The translations under genes were made by a program, and so were the position numbers. From assembly GCF_020509005.1 (NCBI RefSeq), contig NC_063012.1, forward strand, positions 6,634,001 through 6,698,000: a stretch of 64,000 bases of DNA. Reading direction: 5' to 3'. The first letter of the stretch is position 1, and every line of letters begins with the position of its first letter. The notes under the pieces are model-generated. The model had not been told where the DNA came from and searched no databases. It was given only the letters and a program-made list of their open reading frames with translations. The stretch comes from Fulvia fulva (lineage: Eukaryota > Ascomycota > Dothideomycetes > Mycosphaerellales > Mycosphaerellaceae). This document shows positions 22,180-32,739 of this stretch, piece after piece.

Positions 22180-22738
22180 CGCTGTTGCTGTTGCTGTTGC
22201 TGTTGCGCTTTGCTCGCGTCGTCGTCGTCGTCGAGGTCGTGGTGCTGCTGCTCAACTGTAGTGGTGCTAATGAGAGCGAGGCTCCTGTTCCTATCTCTGC
22301 TGCTACTCCTGCTGCTACTCCTGCTGCTGGTGATGTTGACGGGTGTCGTTCAGAGCCCAATGCAGGAGGCGGATTGCTCTCGTCAACATTACCTGCAGCT
22401 GCAGCGTGCAGGGGAACACGCGCTTGCGATCCCGCCGACGCAGGCCGTCCAAACCTGCGGTCTTTCAGATACTTGGCTGGGATCGCAGGAGTCGGCGGCA
22501 CGTCAGTCTGAGGAGGCGAAGTTCGTCTTCGCACCGATACCGTGTCTGCTCGACGCGACCGCGACGCAGAAGGGAGCTGTTGTTGCTGCTGCTGCTGCTC
22601 ATGCTGATCTCCACCGGCTGCGGGTGATGATTGGCTGTCTTCATGAAACGTGCGTTTAGGCCACTGCCACTCTCCTAACGTCTCGCTCTCCTCATCTCGG
22701 GCGTCGAAGAACAGGTCCGCTTCATCGCTTGACGACAT
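20111..22738 (-). CDS. Large disordered Ser-rich protein, unknown function
   Basis: A single open frame of 875 residues starting MSSSDEADLFFDARDEESET. It is dominated by Ser, Thr, Pro, Arg and Gln, with a Gln run (about 48-54) and an alternating Ser-Asn tract (about residues 180-205). One short helical segment, WDELDDLKSRIKSLE at about 460-475, looks like a coiled coil, followed by a Ser/Ala region and a second ordered patch near 560-645 (ALEKARLLLNASLMRTLD; RHVRRKVDNMCRNLTELCL). The C terminus repeats an FFD element (RRRRFFDVEST). No signal peptide, transmembrane helix or LPXTG-type motif is evident. Length, codon pattern and lack of stops make it a real gene; similar disordered proteins are widespread in filamentous fungi without a known function. 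Confidence 0.82.
22140..22205. repeat. CTGTTG-type hexanucleotide array inside the Ser-rich gene
   Basis: About 66 bp built from ctgttg/ctgctg/ctgtcg hexamers on the plus strand, read on the minus strand as an alternating Ser-Asn tract. Such in-frame hexamer arrays expand and shrink by slippage without breaking the frame. Confidence 0.85.
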
Positions 22739-24744
22739 CCTCCCGCATCAACCACACAGCGCCTCAAGTGGGGGACGATGGGACGGAGGTGGCCTCGCGC
22801 CGAGTGCTCGTACATTCAATCTATATGCTCCTCCAAACTCGCGGACCCTTACTGCACAGGCTCCGCGCCGGATGTCCTTCATTACTTGTACCTTGCATCC
22901 AGCTCAAAGTTAGCTGGGCTGGGCTAGCCTCATGATGACTTGGTCAGGGCCACCAGGTACCGCAGATGGCCAGAGTCATGGAAGTGATAGCGAAAGACCG
23001 GGTTTGGCTTGCGGGACCATCACAGACCGCGCCAAACATCGTTTGCTCTTCAGCATCCAACTTGCTACCCTTGTCCTTCAGAGCTGAGCAATAGAAAAGT
23101 GCAAATCACATCTACGCAATTATTGCAATCATCAAATCATGGCCGTTCTGGCGGCACTTGGAGCGACAGTGCGAGAGGGACCAGCGCCACCATCAGGCCG
23201 GCCGGCCGGCAGACCACAGTTCCTCATCGATTCTGCAACGCTGACCGAAGTCTTCCCTCCTTGCGCGTCTGCTGACAATGACATGACGGCCGCTGCGGTC
23301 CGGGACATGCCTCTCATTCACAAACGACAGCGATCATGGCAGACTCCTATCACAACCAGAGCGAGGATGCTGACTTTCACACAATTTCGTAGAGTCGTAT
23401 ACGGGAGCCTCACGTAGGCATGTCCCTTCGCCTCGATACTTCCCCGAGCACCACTTGTCAATCAAATCTCAATCAAATTTCAATCAATGTCGACTATCTT
23501 GCACGTCGCCGTTGCGCCTCGGGGAGGGCACATCGGCGGGGCCCCTACCCCTGCCTCCTCGTGAGGGCCCCCCCTCCCACTCGTTGCCGGCTGGAAAGAT
23601 AGATGCTAGAGGTCTTCGAGGTGCAATGTGCATTGAAGTTCAATCAAATTAGTCGGCATATGCTAGGGCTCGGGGCGGCGAAGTGGTGCTCGGGGAAGTA
23701 TAGAGGGTCCCTTCGATCTCGCTGCAGCATTCTAGCACTCTCCCCTGGAGTTACTACCAGCTCGGCGTGATCGACTCGAGCCTTGCGGACCTTATACCCG
23801 CCTGGCATGAAACCTAGATCCGTCCCGCGCGCGCCATGTGCTTGCATCTTCATGGCGTGTTGTGGATCGAACTATCAGCCTCGTCTCATGAAGATTTTCG
23901 TCTTGATCCGTGTAAGATGTGCCGGCGCGTCAAGGCCCCAGCTTCATGGTATGTATCACGTTGGTAGATGCGGCGCCACACCTAAAGTTCAGATCACTAG
24001 ACCGTCCACCGGTACCCTGCAGTCGACAAACTTGACTCCGTGCACGCAGCGAGTTCAGAGTCGACATCGATGAGCGACATCTCAAGTGGCCAGACCGCAG
24101 GGCTGTGACAAACATGCAACAGTCGTGCATTGTCCCCGCTGTAAACCGCTGCGCAAATCTTGGGCCCTCTTCGACATGCCTGCAACCAGGTACACTTCGA
24201 GCAGCGCAACGGGACGATGGTACGAAAGTGACCTCGTTTTGACCTCAACAGCTCCCGCTCTAGAGCGCACCCGGTAGGTCGGATCTGTGAGAACAGGTGA
24301 TTATCGACGGCACCGCAACGCTTTGTTTTCTTGCAAGGTCGACCCGGCGAACTGTCCTTGGAGCGTCAGTCCAGCAGCACTGAGTTAGCTTTTCCAACAG
24401 GCTCACGACAACGACGCAGTCTTATTCGCAAGATATTCTAGAGGGCGCCGGCGCCATCATCGTTGCTTGGACAGACCCGTGGTGGGACTTGGACGTGCGT
24501 ACTACGAGAGCACCGTGGGGCTAGTATGGTAGCTCGAATACATACAATGCAGCGTTCTCGTCAACTTGCGCCGGCCTTCTTCTGGCGATGTATGAGCGGC
24601 AATACTGATTCGGCTGATAGGCCAACATGGTTCTTTTGCTATAGGTGTCGTGCATTGGTCCAGCATGTCGTTGCGGTAGCAATCGTAAGCTTGTCGGGGC
24701 GATCAAGACAATCGCGGTTGATGGTCCAGGGCAAGCAGATGCAA
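22739..24744. other. Gene-poor 2-kb stretch with dispersed repeat copy A
   Basis: No supported gene. The promoter of the Ser-rich gene lies at the left, the 3' end of NTM1 at the right, and a dispersed repeat sits near 23472-23685. A 92-codon plus-strand frame at 23139-23417 contains a GGCCGGCCGGC run and has no domain; it is not called. Confidence 0.55.
23472..23685 (+). repeat. Dispersed non-coding repeat, copy A
   Basis: Shares several blocks, in the same order and orientation, with 61100-61285: cttgcacgtcgccgttg, then a C-rich block ending ctactcgttgccggct (here cccactcg...), then agatgctagaggtcttcgag, then agttcaatcaaa, and a gctagggctcgggg-like tail. Copy A has about 45 extra bases in the C-rich block. 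CAATCAAAT-type motifs recur on both edges. No coding capacity and no clear terminal inverted repeat were found, so the class is undetermined. Confidence 0.75.
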
Positions 24745-25518
24745 TCATTTCGGCTGCAAAGCGTACACTCGGACAGGATAAAGGTCTTTCGGGAATCCTT
24801 TCTGAAGCTCGGTGCTGATGAGACGCAGCTTTGCATCCTCGAACAGCTTCCTGAACTTGTCGTCTGTCCTTGTAACGCTGCTGTCGGTCTCATCGTAGAC
24901 GTCCTCTCCAAGGATGGTGTTGCTCAGGTTCTCTTTAACGATGATCCAGCCCCCTGGTTTGACGTACGACTGTATGTGTTGCAGGTACTCAACCAATTGC
25001 GCGTCTGTCAATTGTCCCACGCACCATTGGTTCCATATCACATCGTACTGGTGCTCTGGATGCCACTGCTCCAATCCCACGTTGTATACCTGTCCAACAC
25101 AAGGCTCATTCTTGACCTGATCTGTGAAGGAGACCACAGGCTCCACAATGTCGACAGTCTCTGCAACCTTGCTCAGGAAGCTTGTTGTGATCCTGCCAAT
25201 GCCTGCACCGCAGTCGGCTACTCGTTGCAATTTGCCAGCGCTCAATGGGTAGGTCTTTGACTGTCGTCGTAGCTTGGCTAGGAAGTTTGCCGAGCCTTGC
25301 AGATCGACGCGACTGACCTGAGGATAGCCGCCCAGCACTCCATCGACAGTGGCAGGTGTGCTTGACCAATACGCGATCGCGGCCGTGTGGTTGATCAACG
25401 AATCTGGCGTTGCGCTGGAGTGTGATGGTCCCTCGTTGCCTGCTTCTTCGTTGGTGCGAGACTTCTTACTTGACACGTCTTCGTCGGCGTCGGCCTTGCG
25501 TTTTGGAGAGTTCGGCAT
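24745..25518 (-). CDS. NTM1: Alpha N-terminal protein methyltransferase 1
   Basis: A single exon encodes 257 residues from Met 25518 (MPNSPKRKADADEDVSSKKS); an upstream in-frame Met at 25590 would add 24 residues of little character. It is an S-adenosylmethionine-dependent Rossmann methyltransferase that methylates the alpha-amino group of proteins starting X-Pro-Lys after Met removal, such as ribosomal proteins. Motif I is VADCGAGIGRIT, the acidic end of strand 2 is VDIVEP, and the active-site segment is VIWNQWCVGQLTD, all typical of NTMT1/Tae1. The substrate-binding N-terminal helix AIAYWSSTPATVDGVLGGY is conserved. The first ~45 residues are basic and may act as a nuclear signal. Confidence 0.92.
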   Translation of the reverse strand: MPNSPKRKADADEDVSSKKSRTNEEAGNEGPSHSSATPDSLINHTAAIAYWSSTPATVDGVLGGYPQVSRVDLQGSANFLAKLRRQSKTYPLSAGKLQRVADCGAGIGRITTSFLSKVAETVDIVEPVVSFTDQVKNEPCVGQVYNVGLEQWHPEHQYDVIWNQWCVGQLTDAQLVEYLQHIQSYVKPGGWIIVKENLSNTILGEDVYDETDSSVTRTDDKFRKLFEDAKLRLISTELQKGFPKDLYPVRVYALQPK

Positions 25519-26114
25519 GGTGTTTGTCCCACTCAATGCACTTAATTTTTGGAGGACAGATCCAGATCCAAGCACACCTGCAGATCCCACATCCCTCGTT
25601 TAGTCTACGGTTCAGCGTTCAGCCGAGCGGGCCACATGTAGTCTATCTCACCTCACACACATCAGATCGCAACTTCCTTTTCCTCAAGTCCATCGCAACG
25701 ACCTGAGTCCATCGCAAGACCAATCCATTGCGTCTCACGTCTTGCGTCTTGCGTCTTGCTCGCTTCAATGGCCACCGAGCTACGAGGCAGTATGAGTGCA
25801 AGCTCAGTAGAGGCCGATGACAGCTCGAAGACAACACCCCCTCACCTGCCGGCAACTACAACCCGTCCATCTCTATGGTCCGGCGTGCTGGTCGTTGAAC
25901 AAGCGAGAGGCATGCTATGTAGTCTCTTATCTGCCAATTTGGCACGCTGATGTGTTCCTCAAGTCCGTTTACCGTTTCTCAATACATTTCTTAGCACTGC
26001 AACTACAAGCTGCCTCAGATATGGCCGGCTTTCACAATTCGGCGCCTCGGACGCTGGAGGAGGTCGGTCCGTTCTCTACTCAACTCAAGGCTGCTATGGC
26101 TTACAAACAGAAAG
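25519..26114. other. Divergent intergenic region, NTM1/monooxygenase
   Basis: Shared upstream region of about 600 bp. A short open frame starting at 26021 runs to 26158 and overlaps the monooxygenase start out of frame; it could be an upstream ORF. No other gene is seen. Confidence 0.45.
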
Positions 26115-28055
26115 ATGATGAACAAGGACCCAACCCTGATCGTGAACGGCAATGCTGACGATGCCAACGGGCCGACGCCTCAGCCTCTTGAGCGATATGG
26201 CGAGCCGCTGCACAAGAGCTGGATACCGTTGTACAAGAAGCCCATGAGGACACCTACGAGAAAGCTTCGAATAGCATGCATTGGAGCTGGAATTAGTGCT
26301 ATGAATTTGGCCTACAAGATCTACCACGAGTGGCAGGAGTCTCTAGGCGACTTTACGGAGCTTGTCTTCTATGAAGCGAACGAAGATCTGGGGGGCACTT
26401 GGCTTGTCAACACGTATCCAGGAGTTGCTTGTGATGTGCCTGCCCACATCTATACTTTCCCGTTCGAACCGAATCCTTCGTGAGTGAATGTGGAGGGCAC
26501 AATGCATCGTCCGTCTAGAACATACGTGCAGCATCTTCCGACACTGCCACCTGGTGTTCGAGTATGGCTAACGCCCTTCTGCTTAGGTGGTCAGCTTTTT
26601 ACGCAAGTGGGGAAGAGATTCTGGAGTACTTCAAGAACGCTGTGGCGAAGTGGGATCTTGCCAGAGACGTCAAGTGTGGCCATAGAGTTTCCGAGGCTCA
26701 GTGGAACGAAGACGAGGGCAAGTGGCATCTTACAATGGACACCAAGAACGGACCTGTTGAAGATGCTTGTGACATCTTCGTGTCTGCGGTAGGCTTCCTT
26801 TCGAAATGGCGGTGGCCGAGCATACCTGGGGTGGGCACCTTCAGTGGGACTTTAATGCACTCTGCTGCTTGGGATACTGCTTTCGACTCGACGAACAAGA
26901 AGATCGGGTGAGTGCTGAAATGCGGGAGGCATTGTCTGATCGGCATGTGCTTGCGCTTGACCTCTTCCCACGCGCTTTCTCCTGGGACATTGACAAATTG
27001 ATCTCGAGTATGGCTAACATTTCGCCTGCAGAGTGATTGGCAACGGAAGCTCTGCAATTCAAATCATACCGCAAATCGTCGAAAAAGCAACACACCTAAC
27101 AAACTTTATTCGAAATCCGACATATATTACCGCCGGCCTGGGGTCTGGTATAATAGGCGGCCAAACACAGTACGTTCACAGCGAGGAAGAAAAGCGCAAG
27201 TTTCGCGAAGATCCCTCGGCCCTGAAAGAATACCGCAAGAAGATTCAAGCAGGCTCCAATCGTTCCTTCGACATGTTCGTCAAACACTCCGAAGCACAAG
27301 AAGCAGGCCGAAAGATAACTACCAACCAAATGAAAGAGAAGCTAGGCAACGACGAGGACCTTGCCGCTAAGCTCACACCAGACTACGAAGTCGGGTGCCG
27401 TCGTGCGACTCCAGGCCCCGGATACCTCGAGGCCTTCCAAAGAGACAACGTCTCACTCGTGACAGACCCAATAGACCACATCGAAGTCACAGGAATCCGC
27501 ACTACGGACGGTACTCTCCATGAAGTCGATGCGATTGTCTGCGCCACTGGCTTCGACGTCTCTCAGCGTCCTCCTTTCCCCTTGATCGGCCGAGATGGCG
27601 TTACACTCTCCCAATACTGGGAGAAAGAACCCATGTCATACTTATCACTCTGCGCCCACTCTTTTCCAAACTTCTTCACGTTTAGCGGCCCCAACGCGCC
27701 AGTAGGCCACGGTTCTTTGATGGCCGGTCTCAGCTGGAGTGCTGATTACATCTGCCAATGGATCAAGAAGATTGCAGATGAAGATATCAAATCCGTAGAT
27801 GTAAAGCAGGAGGTACTGGAGGAGTTCAACACGTACAGTGATGAGATTATGCAGACCCTAGCCTGGAGTGGTGGATGCCATAGTGTACGTTGCTCTTACT
27901 TTTCCCACTTTCCTGATATGCTCGCTGACATTCGTCCGCAGTGGTACAAGAATCACCGCAAGGATGGGAAGGTGACTGCAGTATGGGCAGGCAGTGTGAT
28001 CTCCTACCATGACATGATCGAACACATACGACCGGAAGATTTCGAGATAAAGTAG
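26115..28055 (+). CDS. FAD-dependent monooxygenase, Baeyer-Villiger type
   Basis: Exons 26115-26479, 26587-26907, 27032-27884 and 27942-28055 (introns 107, 124 and 57 bp) give 550 residues. These enzymes use FAD and NADPH to insert oxygen into ketones or oxidise N/S atoms. The FAD Rossmann motif is IACIGAGISAMNLAY near residue 55, and ANEDLGGTWLVNTYPGVACD follows as in the family. The Baeyer-Villiger fingerprint FxGxxxHxxxW is present as FSGTLMHSAAW. The NADPH-binding motif VIGNGSSAIQ begins exon 3, and CATGFD marks the late conserved ATG motif. Each splice restores one of these segments (for example NPS/WSAFYASGEE). The start Met is the first in frame, but an upstream exon cannot be excluded. 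Substrate unknown; no biosynthetic cluster surrounds it. Confidence 0.92.
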
Positions 28056-28292
28056 AGGACAAAGAACAGGTTCAGGTTCATGGGTAACGGCAGAACGAAG
28101 CGGGAATATGATCCAGAAGCAGATCTGGCATGGTACCTCACAAAGTAGTAGCATAGAGACGTGGAGCTCTCTGTACACTTCGAGACTTGGCTTTTATTCT
28201 ATTGCTGTACATAGGTCTGGGGTACTACGATGAATATGCTACAAGCTCGGCTACCTAGTGGCCGAGTTCGAAGGCGAGGGACGCCTACCCAT

Positions 28293-30432
28293 TTAGTCGA
28301 CAAGAAGACTTTGTAGCCGGGCTTCTGTTGACATCACCTGTAAAGTGGTTAGTGAATCTCCTCAAACGGAAGAGGGAAACTGATAGCACTTACATCGACA
28401 GCTTGCCTGACCTCCAGTACCCTTCGGCACTCGCTGACCCAGTCACGCGATAGAACGCCAGCCCAGCCCTTGAAACTGTTCATCTCACGCGCAGCAGCGT
28501 CTAAATCACCCTCCTCGAGCAAAACCTCGGTCCGGGCAAGTGTGGCCTCGACATCTTCACCCTCTGGTAGCCCACGGTCACTCTTCTTTTGGAACATGAA
28601 CCTTGAGAGAACAGCGCTGGCAGCGTGGCTTGCAACGCCAGCGTCTTCCGGTAGCAGAGAAGCCTTTCGCACTTCGGTCGCGACTCTCCTGAATCGGTCG
28701 ATAAGAGCAGCGCCAGACGGAACTCCGCGCTGGTAGGCAGCTGGATTTATTGAAGCAATAGCAGCGCTGACAACATCGTTGTTCTTGCTCACCTCCTTGA
28801 GGGCAACCAGCTCGTTGATAAAGGGTGTAGGGTGGTCGGATACCTGAAGTTTAGCCCTCACAGCTTCGAGCGCGACCTGTAGGTGCTGTGTTTGGAGTGT
28901 CGCATCAATGACCTCGTTCCATTGCGAAGACAGCTTCTCGAGCTCTTGCACATTCGATGACAGCTCATCGATCTTGGAGAGACGTCCATTGCGCTCCTCC
29001 TCTACTTTCGATCGCACGTCATCCATGAACTTCTTTTGTAGCGCAATCTCTTGTTCCAACAAGGCGTTCTTGTTCTTCTGCTCCAGGACCTTCTTGGTGG
29101 CATCCACTTCAGCAGAGAGCCTCTGTTGATAGCTCGTGCTGAGCTTCTCACGCTCCTGTTCATACTCCTCACGCCACCTCGTCTCCTGTTCACGCATCTC
29201 ACCCTCAAGACGCCGGACCAGTTCCTTGGCAGCGTTGTCGAAGTCGGTATGAGCGGATTGGATCTTGCTGTCAGCGTCCTTTGCAATCTGTTCCCTCATG
29301 GTCTTGATCTCGGAAATGACCTTGTCCAAGTCCTGCTTGGCCGATGAGATCGTGCTGGCGTACTTGGGAGCTTCGGGAGATGCATTGACAGCAGTTATGA
29401 TGTTGTTGACGAGCTTGACAACTTCCTGCACTGCATGTTCTTGCCCTTCAGACACGGCCAAGTTGTCCACAAGCGAGGCGGCTGGTAGTGTGGAGGTTGG
29501 GTGAGGTGCAGCAGGTGTAGACGGAGCAGCTGTCTTATCGTTCTGCTTTGCTGCAGGTTTGTCCCCCTTCTTCGCTGGCTGGGCAGGCTTCTGCTCCTTC
29601 TTTTGTTCTGCCGGGTTGGCCTTGTTATCATCGAGGGCGCTCGTGTGTCTGCCGCGTTGAGCAAGATCTGAGCCAACATTGTCGGTTTCCGACTCGGCGA
29701 CTCTTGGGTTCACGCCGCTCTGGCGACCTATGGTGATCTTGTTCTCACCGCGCGTCTGCGGCCAGTTCCTGCCCGCAAATTCTCGCTGCGGGAAGCGCTT
29801 GCGGAACTCACGATCCTCAAAGTATGCCACTGCATCCTCGCCGAACGGCACGTACTCGGTGAAGAAGTCGTGGAAGTTGTCGTTGACGAGCGAGTAGTAT
29901 ACACCGCCGCCATATCCCAACGCAGAGAGGATCAAGAGGGTGGTGAGGAAGCGTCGGAAGCGGCCCTTCTTCTTGGGAGGTGGAGGAGGCGCGGACGAGG
30001 GACCAGTCTTTGCAGTGCCGGTGCCGATGGGTGGGAGATTGCCGGTGTTGGTGGAGGGCGCGGGAGGAGCCGACTTGACCTGGGCGGGCGAGGGCGGCTC
30101 CAAGGGAGTGCCAATGGGTGGTATGTCGGTTGCGGCTGGCTTCTCTGTCGCTGGCGGCAGGACGGGTGCTTGAGGGACACCAGCGACGGTGCCGCTCTGG
30201 GAGCCAGGCAGGACAGTCTTATCGGGCGATCGTGCATCGACGAATGCTCTCTGCAGCGGTGGGTCAGCGGAGTGCGTCTGTCGCGTGGTGTGTGGTGTCC
30301 TCCCAGGTGTAGCAAACATACACTCAGCGGTTGTCGATAGGGCTGTGGTTGCCATTGCCATTGGCGCCGGATGGGCTGTCGGGCGCCTTGCTCGAGGCAT
30401 GCATTGCTCCGAGCAACGGCTAATCGCAGCAT
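28293..30432 (-). CDS. MIC60: MICOS complex subunit Mic60 (mitofilin)
   Basis: Exons 30432-30322, 30250-28394 and 28337-28293 (introns 71 and 56 bp) give 670 residues. Mic60 anchors crista junctions in the mitochondrial inner membrane. Exon 1 encodes an Arg-rich presequence (MLRLAVARSNACLEQGARQP). A Pro/Ala-rich stretch then leads to a transmembrane helix after a KKKGRFRRF basic patch (LTTLLILSALGYGGGVYYSL). The mid-region (about 330-520) is a long coiled coil, and the C-terminal mitofilin domain ends VLEVRQAVD joined to VMSTEARLQSLLVD. A continuous frame extends upstream of exon 2 and would give another N terminus, but only the spliced start makes a mitochondrial presequence. Likewise the 15-codon last exon restores the conserved C terminus. 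Confidence 0.94.
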
Positions 30433-30878
30433 CTTGCGCTGCTGTGCTGTGTGCTGTCCAGGCAAAAGAGAACAGGCGAATGTCGCCAGCCAGCAACCGT
30501 CTCAAAAGCTCGAACAAGGGAAGCAGCTCCCGTCGCTGGTCACTGGTCAGGCACTTGTCGGAAGTCATCGGCCCGCTCAGAGACTGGAACCATCCACCTA
30601 CCTCCTAGACTATTCCACCCACCAACCACACGATCTGGTATCTATCCAAGTCCATTCGTGGGAATTCATCAACCGGCACGTGACCGGGTACTCTGGTCGT
30701 CTACGCATAGTAGGAAGACAGCCTCAGGTAGGTCCGAGGCAAGCAAGTCTTTGCTCCTTTTCTGCTCCTGGCCACGGCTCCACGTTCCACTCGCAACACA
30801 GCAATTCAGATAATGGACGACTCATTCGACAGCTGATCCTTAAACAGCTCTTGGCCATCATTACAGCGTGTTGTGGTG
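30433..30878. promoter_or_regulatory. Divergent promoter region, MIC60 / amine oxidase
   Basis: The two start codons lie head to head with 446 bp between them, so both promoters must be here. No specific binding site can be assigned from sequence alone. Confidence 0.5.
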
Positions 30879-32704
30879 ATGCCCGCGAACGACGCTGCCT
30901 CCCAAAATGTGCTACGCGCTGCAAGACTCAAGTCCGGACCGATCAGTATAGGCATCGTGGGCGCTGGATTTGCTGGTCTTCGCGCGGCAGACGTTCTGCT
31001 TCAGCATGGTTTCCACGTCACAATGTTTGAGGCTCGAGACAGGCTTGGTGGCAGAGTGGCCCAGAGCGATCGTCTTGGCCACCCAACGGACCTGTGAGCC
31101 GCTCCTCAGCCTCTACATGTACTCATCGCGGTGACATCATTGACCGTTCCCATCAGAGGACCTAACTGGATCCATGGGACGAGCGATAATCCGATCATGA
31201 AGCTTGCCTCTCAGACGAATACGAAATTACACGCATCTGACGAGGACGAAGTAGCCTTCAGCTCGGACAAAATCGCTTTAGACCCAGCAGAGACAGCGCA
31301 ATATAGCCAGATCTTGTGGGATGAAGGTCTGATCGCAGAAGCCTTTGCCTACTCTAAAAGTCACGGCGACCTGATCGACAAGGAGAAGAGCCTGTATGAC
31401 TTCTTCGCGGAGAGAACTGAGAAGTTATTCTCCAACGAGTACCCAGCAATAGCCAAGCGGAAAAGGTTTACCTTTCTGCAGTTCGTGAACACGTAGGTGC
31501 CTCCGAAATCACTCGGGACCGCTCGGTATGTCTGTTTGTGGCACAGAAAGGGCGCTGATGGTGGTCTTACAGCTGGGGTTGCTACATCGGAAGCCCCGTC
31601 ACGAGGCAGTCACTGCGATACTTTTGGCTTGAAGAATGCATCGAAGGCGAGAACCCCTTTGTGGCGGAGACCTACAGCAAAATATGCGATGCTGTGGCAG
31701 CGCCGGTGTTGGAGCATGCAGACATATGCTTAAACACTGAAGTGGTCAACATCAGCTCAGGACAGCAGCAAGATCAAAATTACAGCAACTTGAAGCAGGC
31801 TGTGGTGGTCACCACTGCGGACGGCAACAGGTCAAGTTTCGATGAGGTCGTCGTTACTGTGCCGCTGGGTTTCCTCAAGCACAGAAAAGATATCTTCGAA
31901 CCAGAGATCCCGGTACGCGAACTGCAATTGATTGCCTTGTTATCAAGACCTCGAAGACTGACAATGTTCTATATGTAGGCGGCACTCGATCTGGCTTTCG
32001 ACAGCATCAGTTACGGAACACTGGACAAAGTCTACATAACCTTTCCAGCGGCATTTTGGTCGACCTCGAACACATCGCACGCACACGACCCACCTGAAGA
32101 CAGCGTCACTGATGCGGAAGGTCCGCCGGTGACAGCCTCAGACGACGAAGTAGGTGCAGAGGCTGACGGTTGGTTCCACTGGCTTCAGCCAGAGTACGCA
32201 TTATCGACAAATCCAGAACGTTGGAGCCAAGAAGCAATGAATCTGGCTGTCTTACGAGCAGACTGTGCTCACCCAACCCTGCTATTCTACATCCAGGGAC
32301 CACAATCCAAACACATCGCAAACATGATCGACTTGGCCGAGCACGAGCAGGACAAGGACGCCAAATTGAGAGCTTACTTCGAGCCATATTACTCACTGCT
32401 TCCCAATTACAACGACGCGAATCCCGCGTGTACACCCAGCGCTATCCTCGCCACGGCGTGGGCAAACGATCGCTTTGCTGGATACGGCAGCTACTCGAAC
32501 TTCCAGGTCGGCTTGGAGGACGCCGACCACCATATCGAAGTCATGAGGCATGGCATGCCGGATCGACACATCTGGTTGGCAGGCGAGCACACGGCCCCTT
32601 TCGTGGCATTGGGTACCACAACGGGAGCATACTGGAGCGGAGAAGCTGTCGCCAAGCGCATTGCATCGGCATATGGCATGGAGAAGAACGATTCACGATC
32701 GTAG
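30879..32704 (+). CDS. Flavin amine oxidase, polyamine oxidase-like
   Basis: Exons 30879-31093, 31157-31492, 31573-31912 and 31979-32704 (introns 63, 80 and 66 bp) encode 538 residues. The family (Fms1/polyamine oxidase, histone demethylase-like) oxidises secondary amines with FAD and releases hydrogen peroxide. The ADP-binding motif is IGIVGAGFAGLRAADVLL with EARDRLGGRV just after, then DLGPNWIHGT restored by splice 1, TWGCYIG restored by splice 2, and VVVTVPLGFLK. The C-terminal FAD motif is HIWLAGEHTAPFVALGTTTG followed by AYWSGEAVAKRI. There is a ~30-residue acidic insert (HDPPEDSVTDAEGPP...). No targeting peptide or peroxisomal SKL end is visible (C terminus NDSRS). Polyamine as substrate is inferred from family only. 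Confidence 0.92.
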
Positions 32705-32739
32705 CAGTACCATGAACACCACTCAAGGTTCCTGTAAAT

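Noticed and set aside
23139..23417. 92-codon plus-strand frame near repeat copy A
   Set aside because: No domain or conservation cue, and it overlaps a similarly long minus-strand frame over a GGCC-rich tract.
30433..30568. Unspliced N terminus of MIC60 starting at 30568
   Set aside because: It lacks a presequence; a canonical intron at 30251-30321 gives a proper Arg-rich mitochondrial start in phase.
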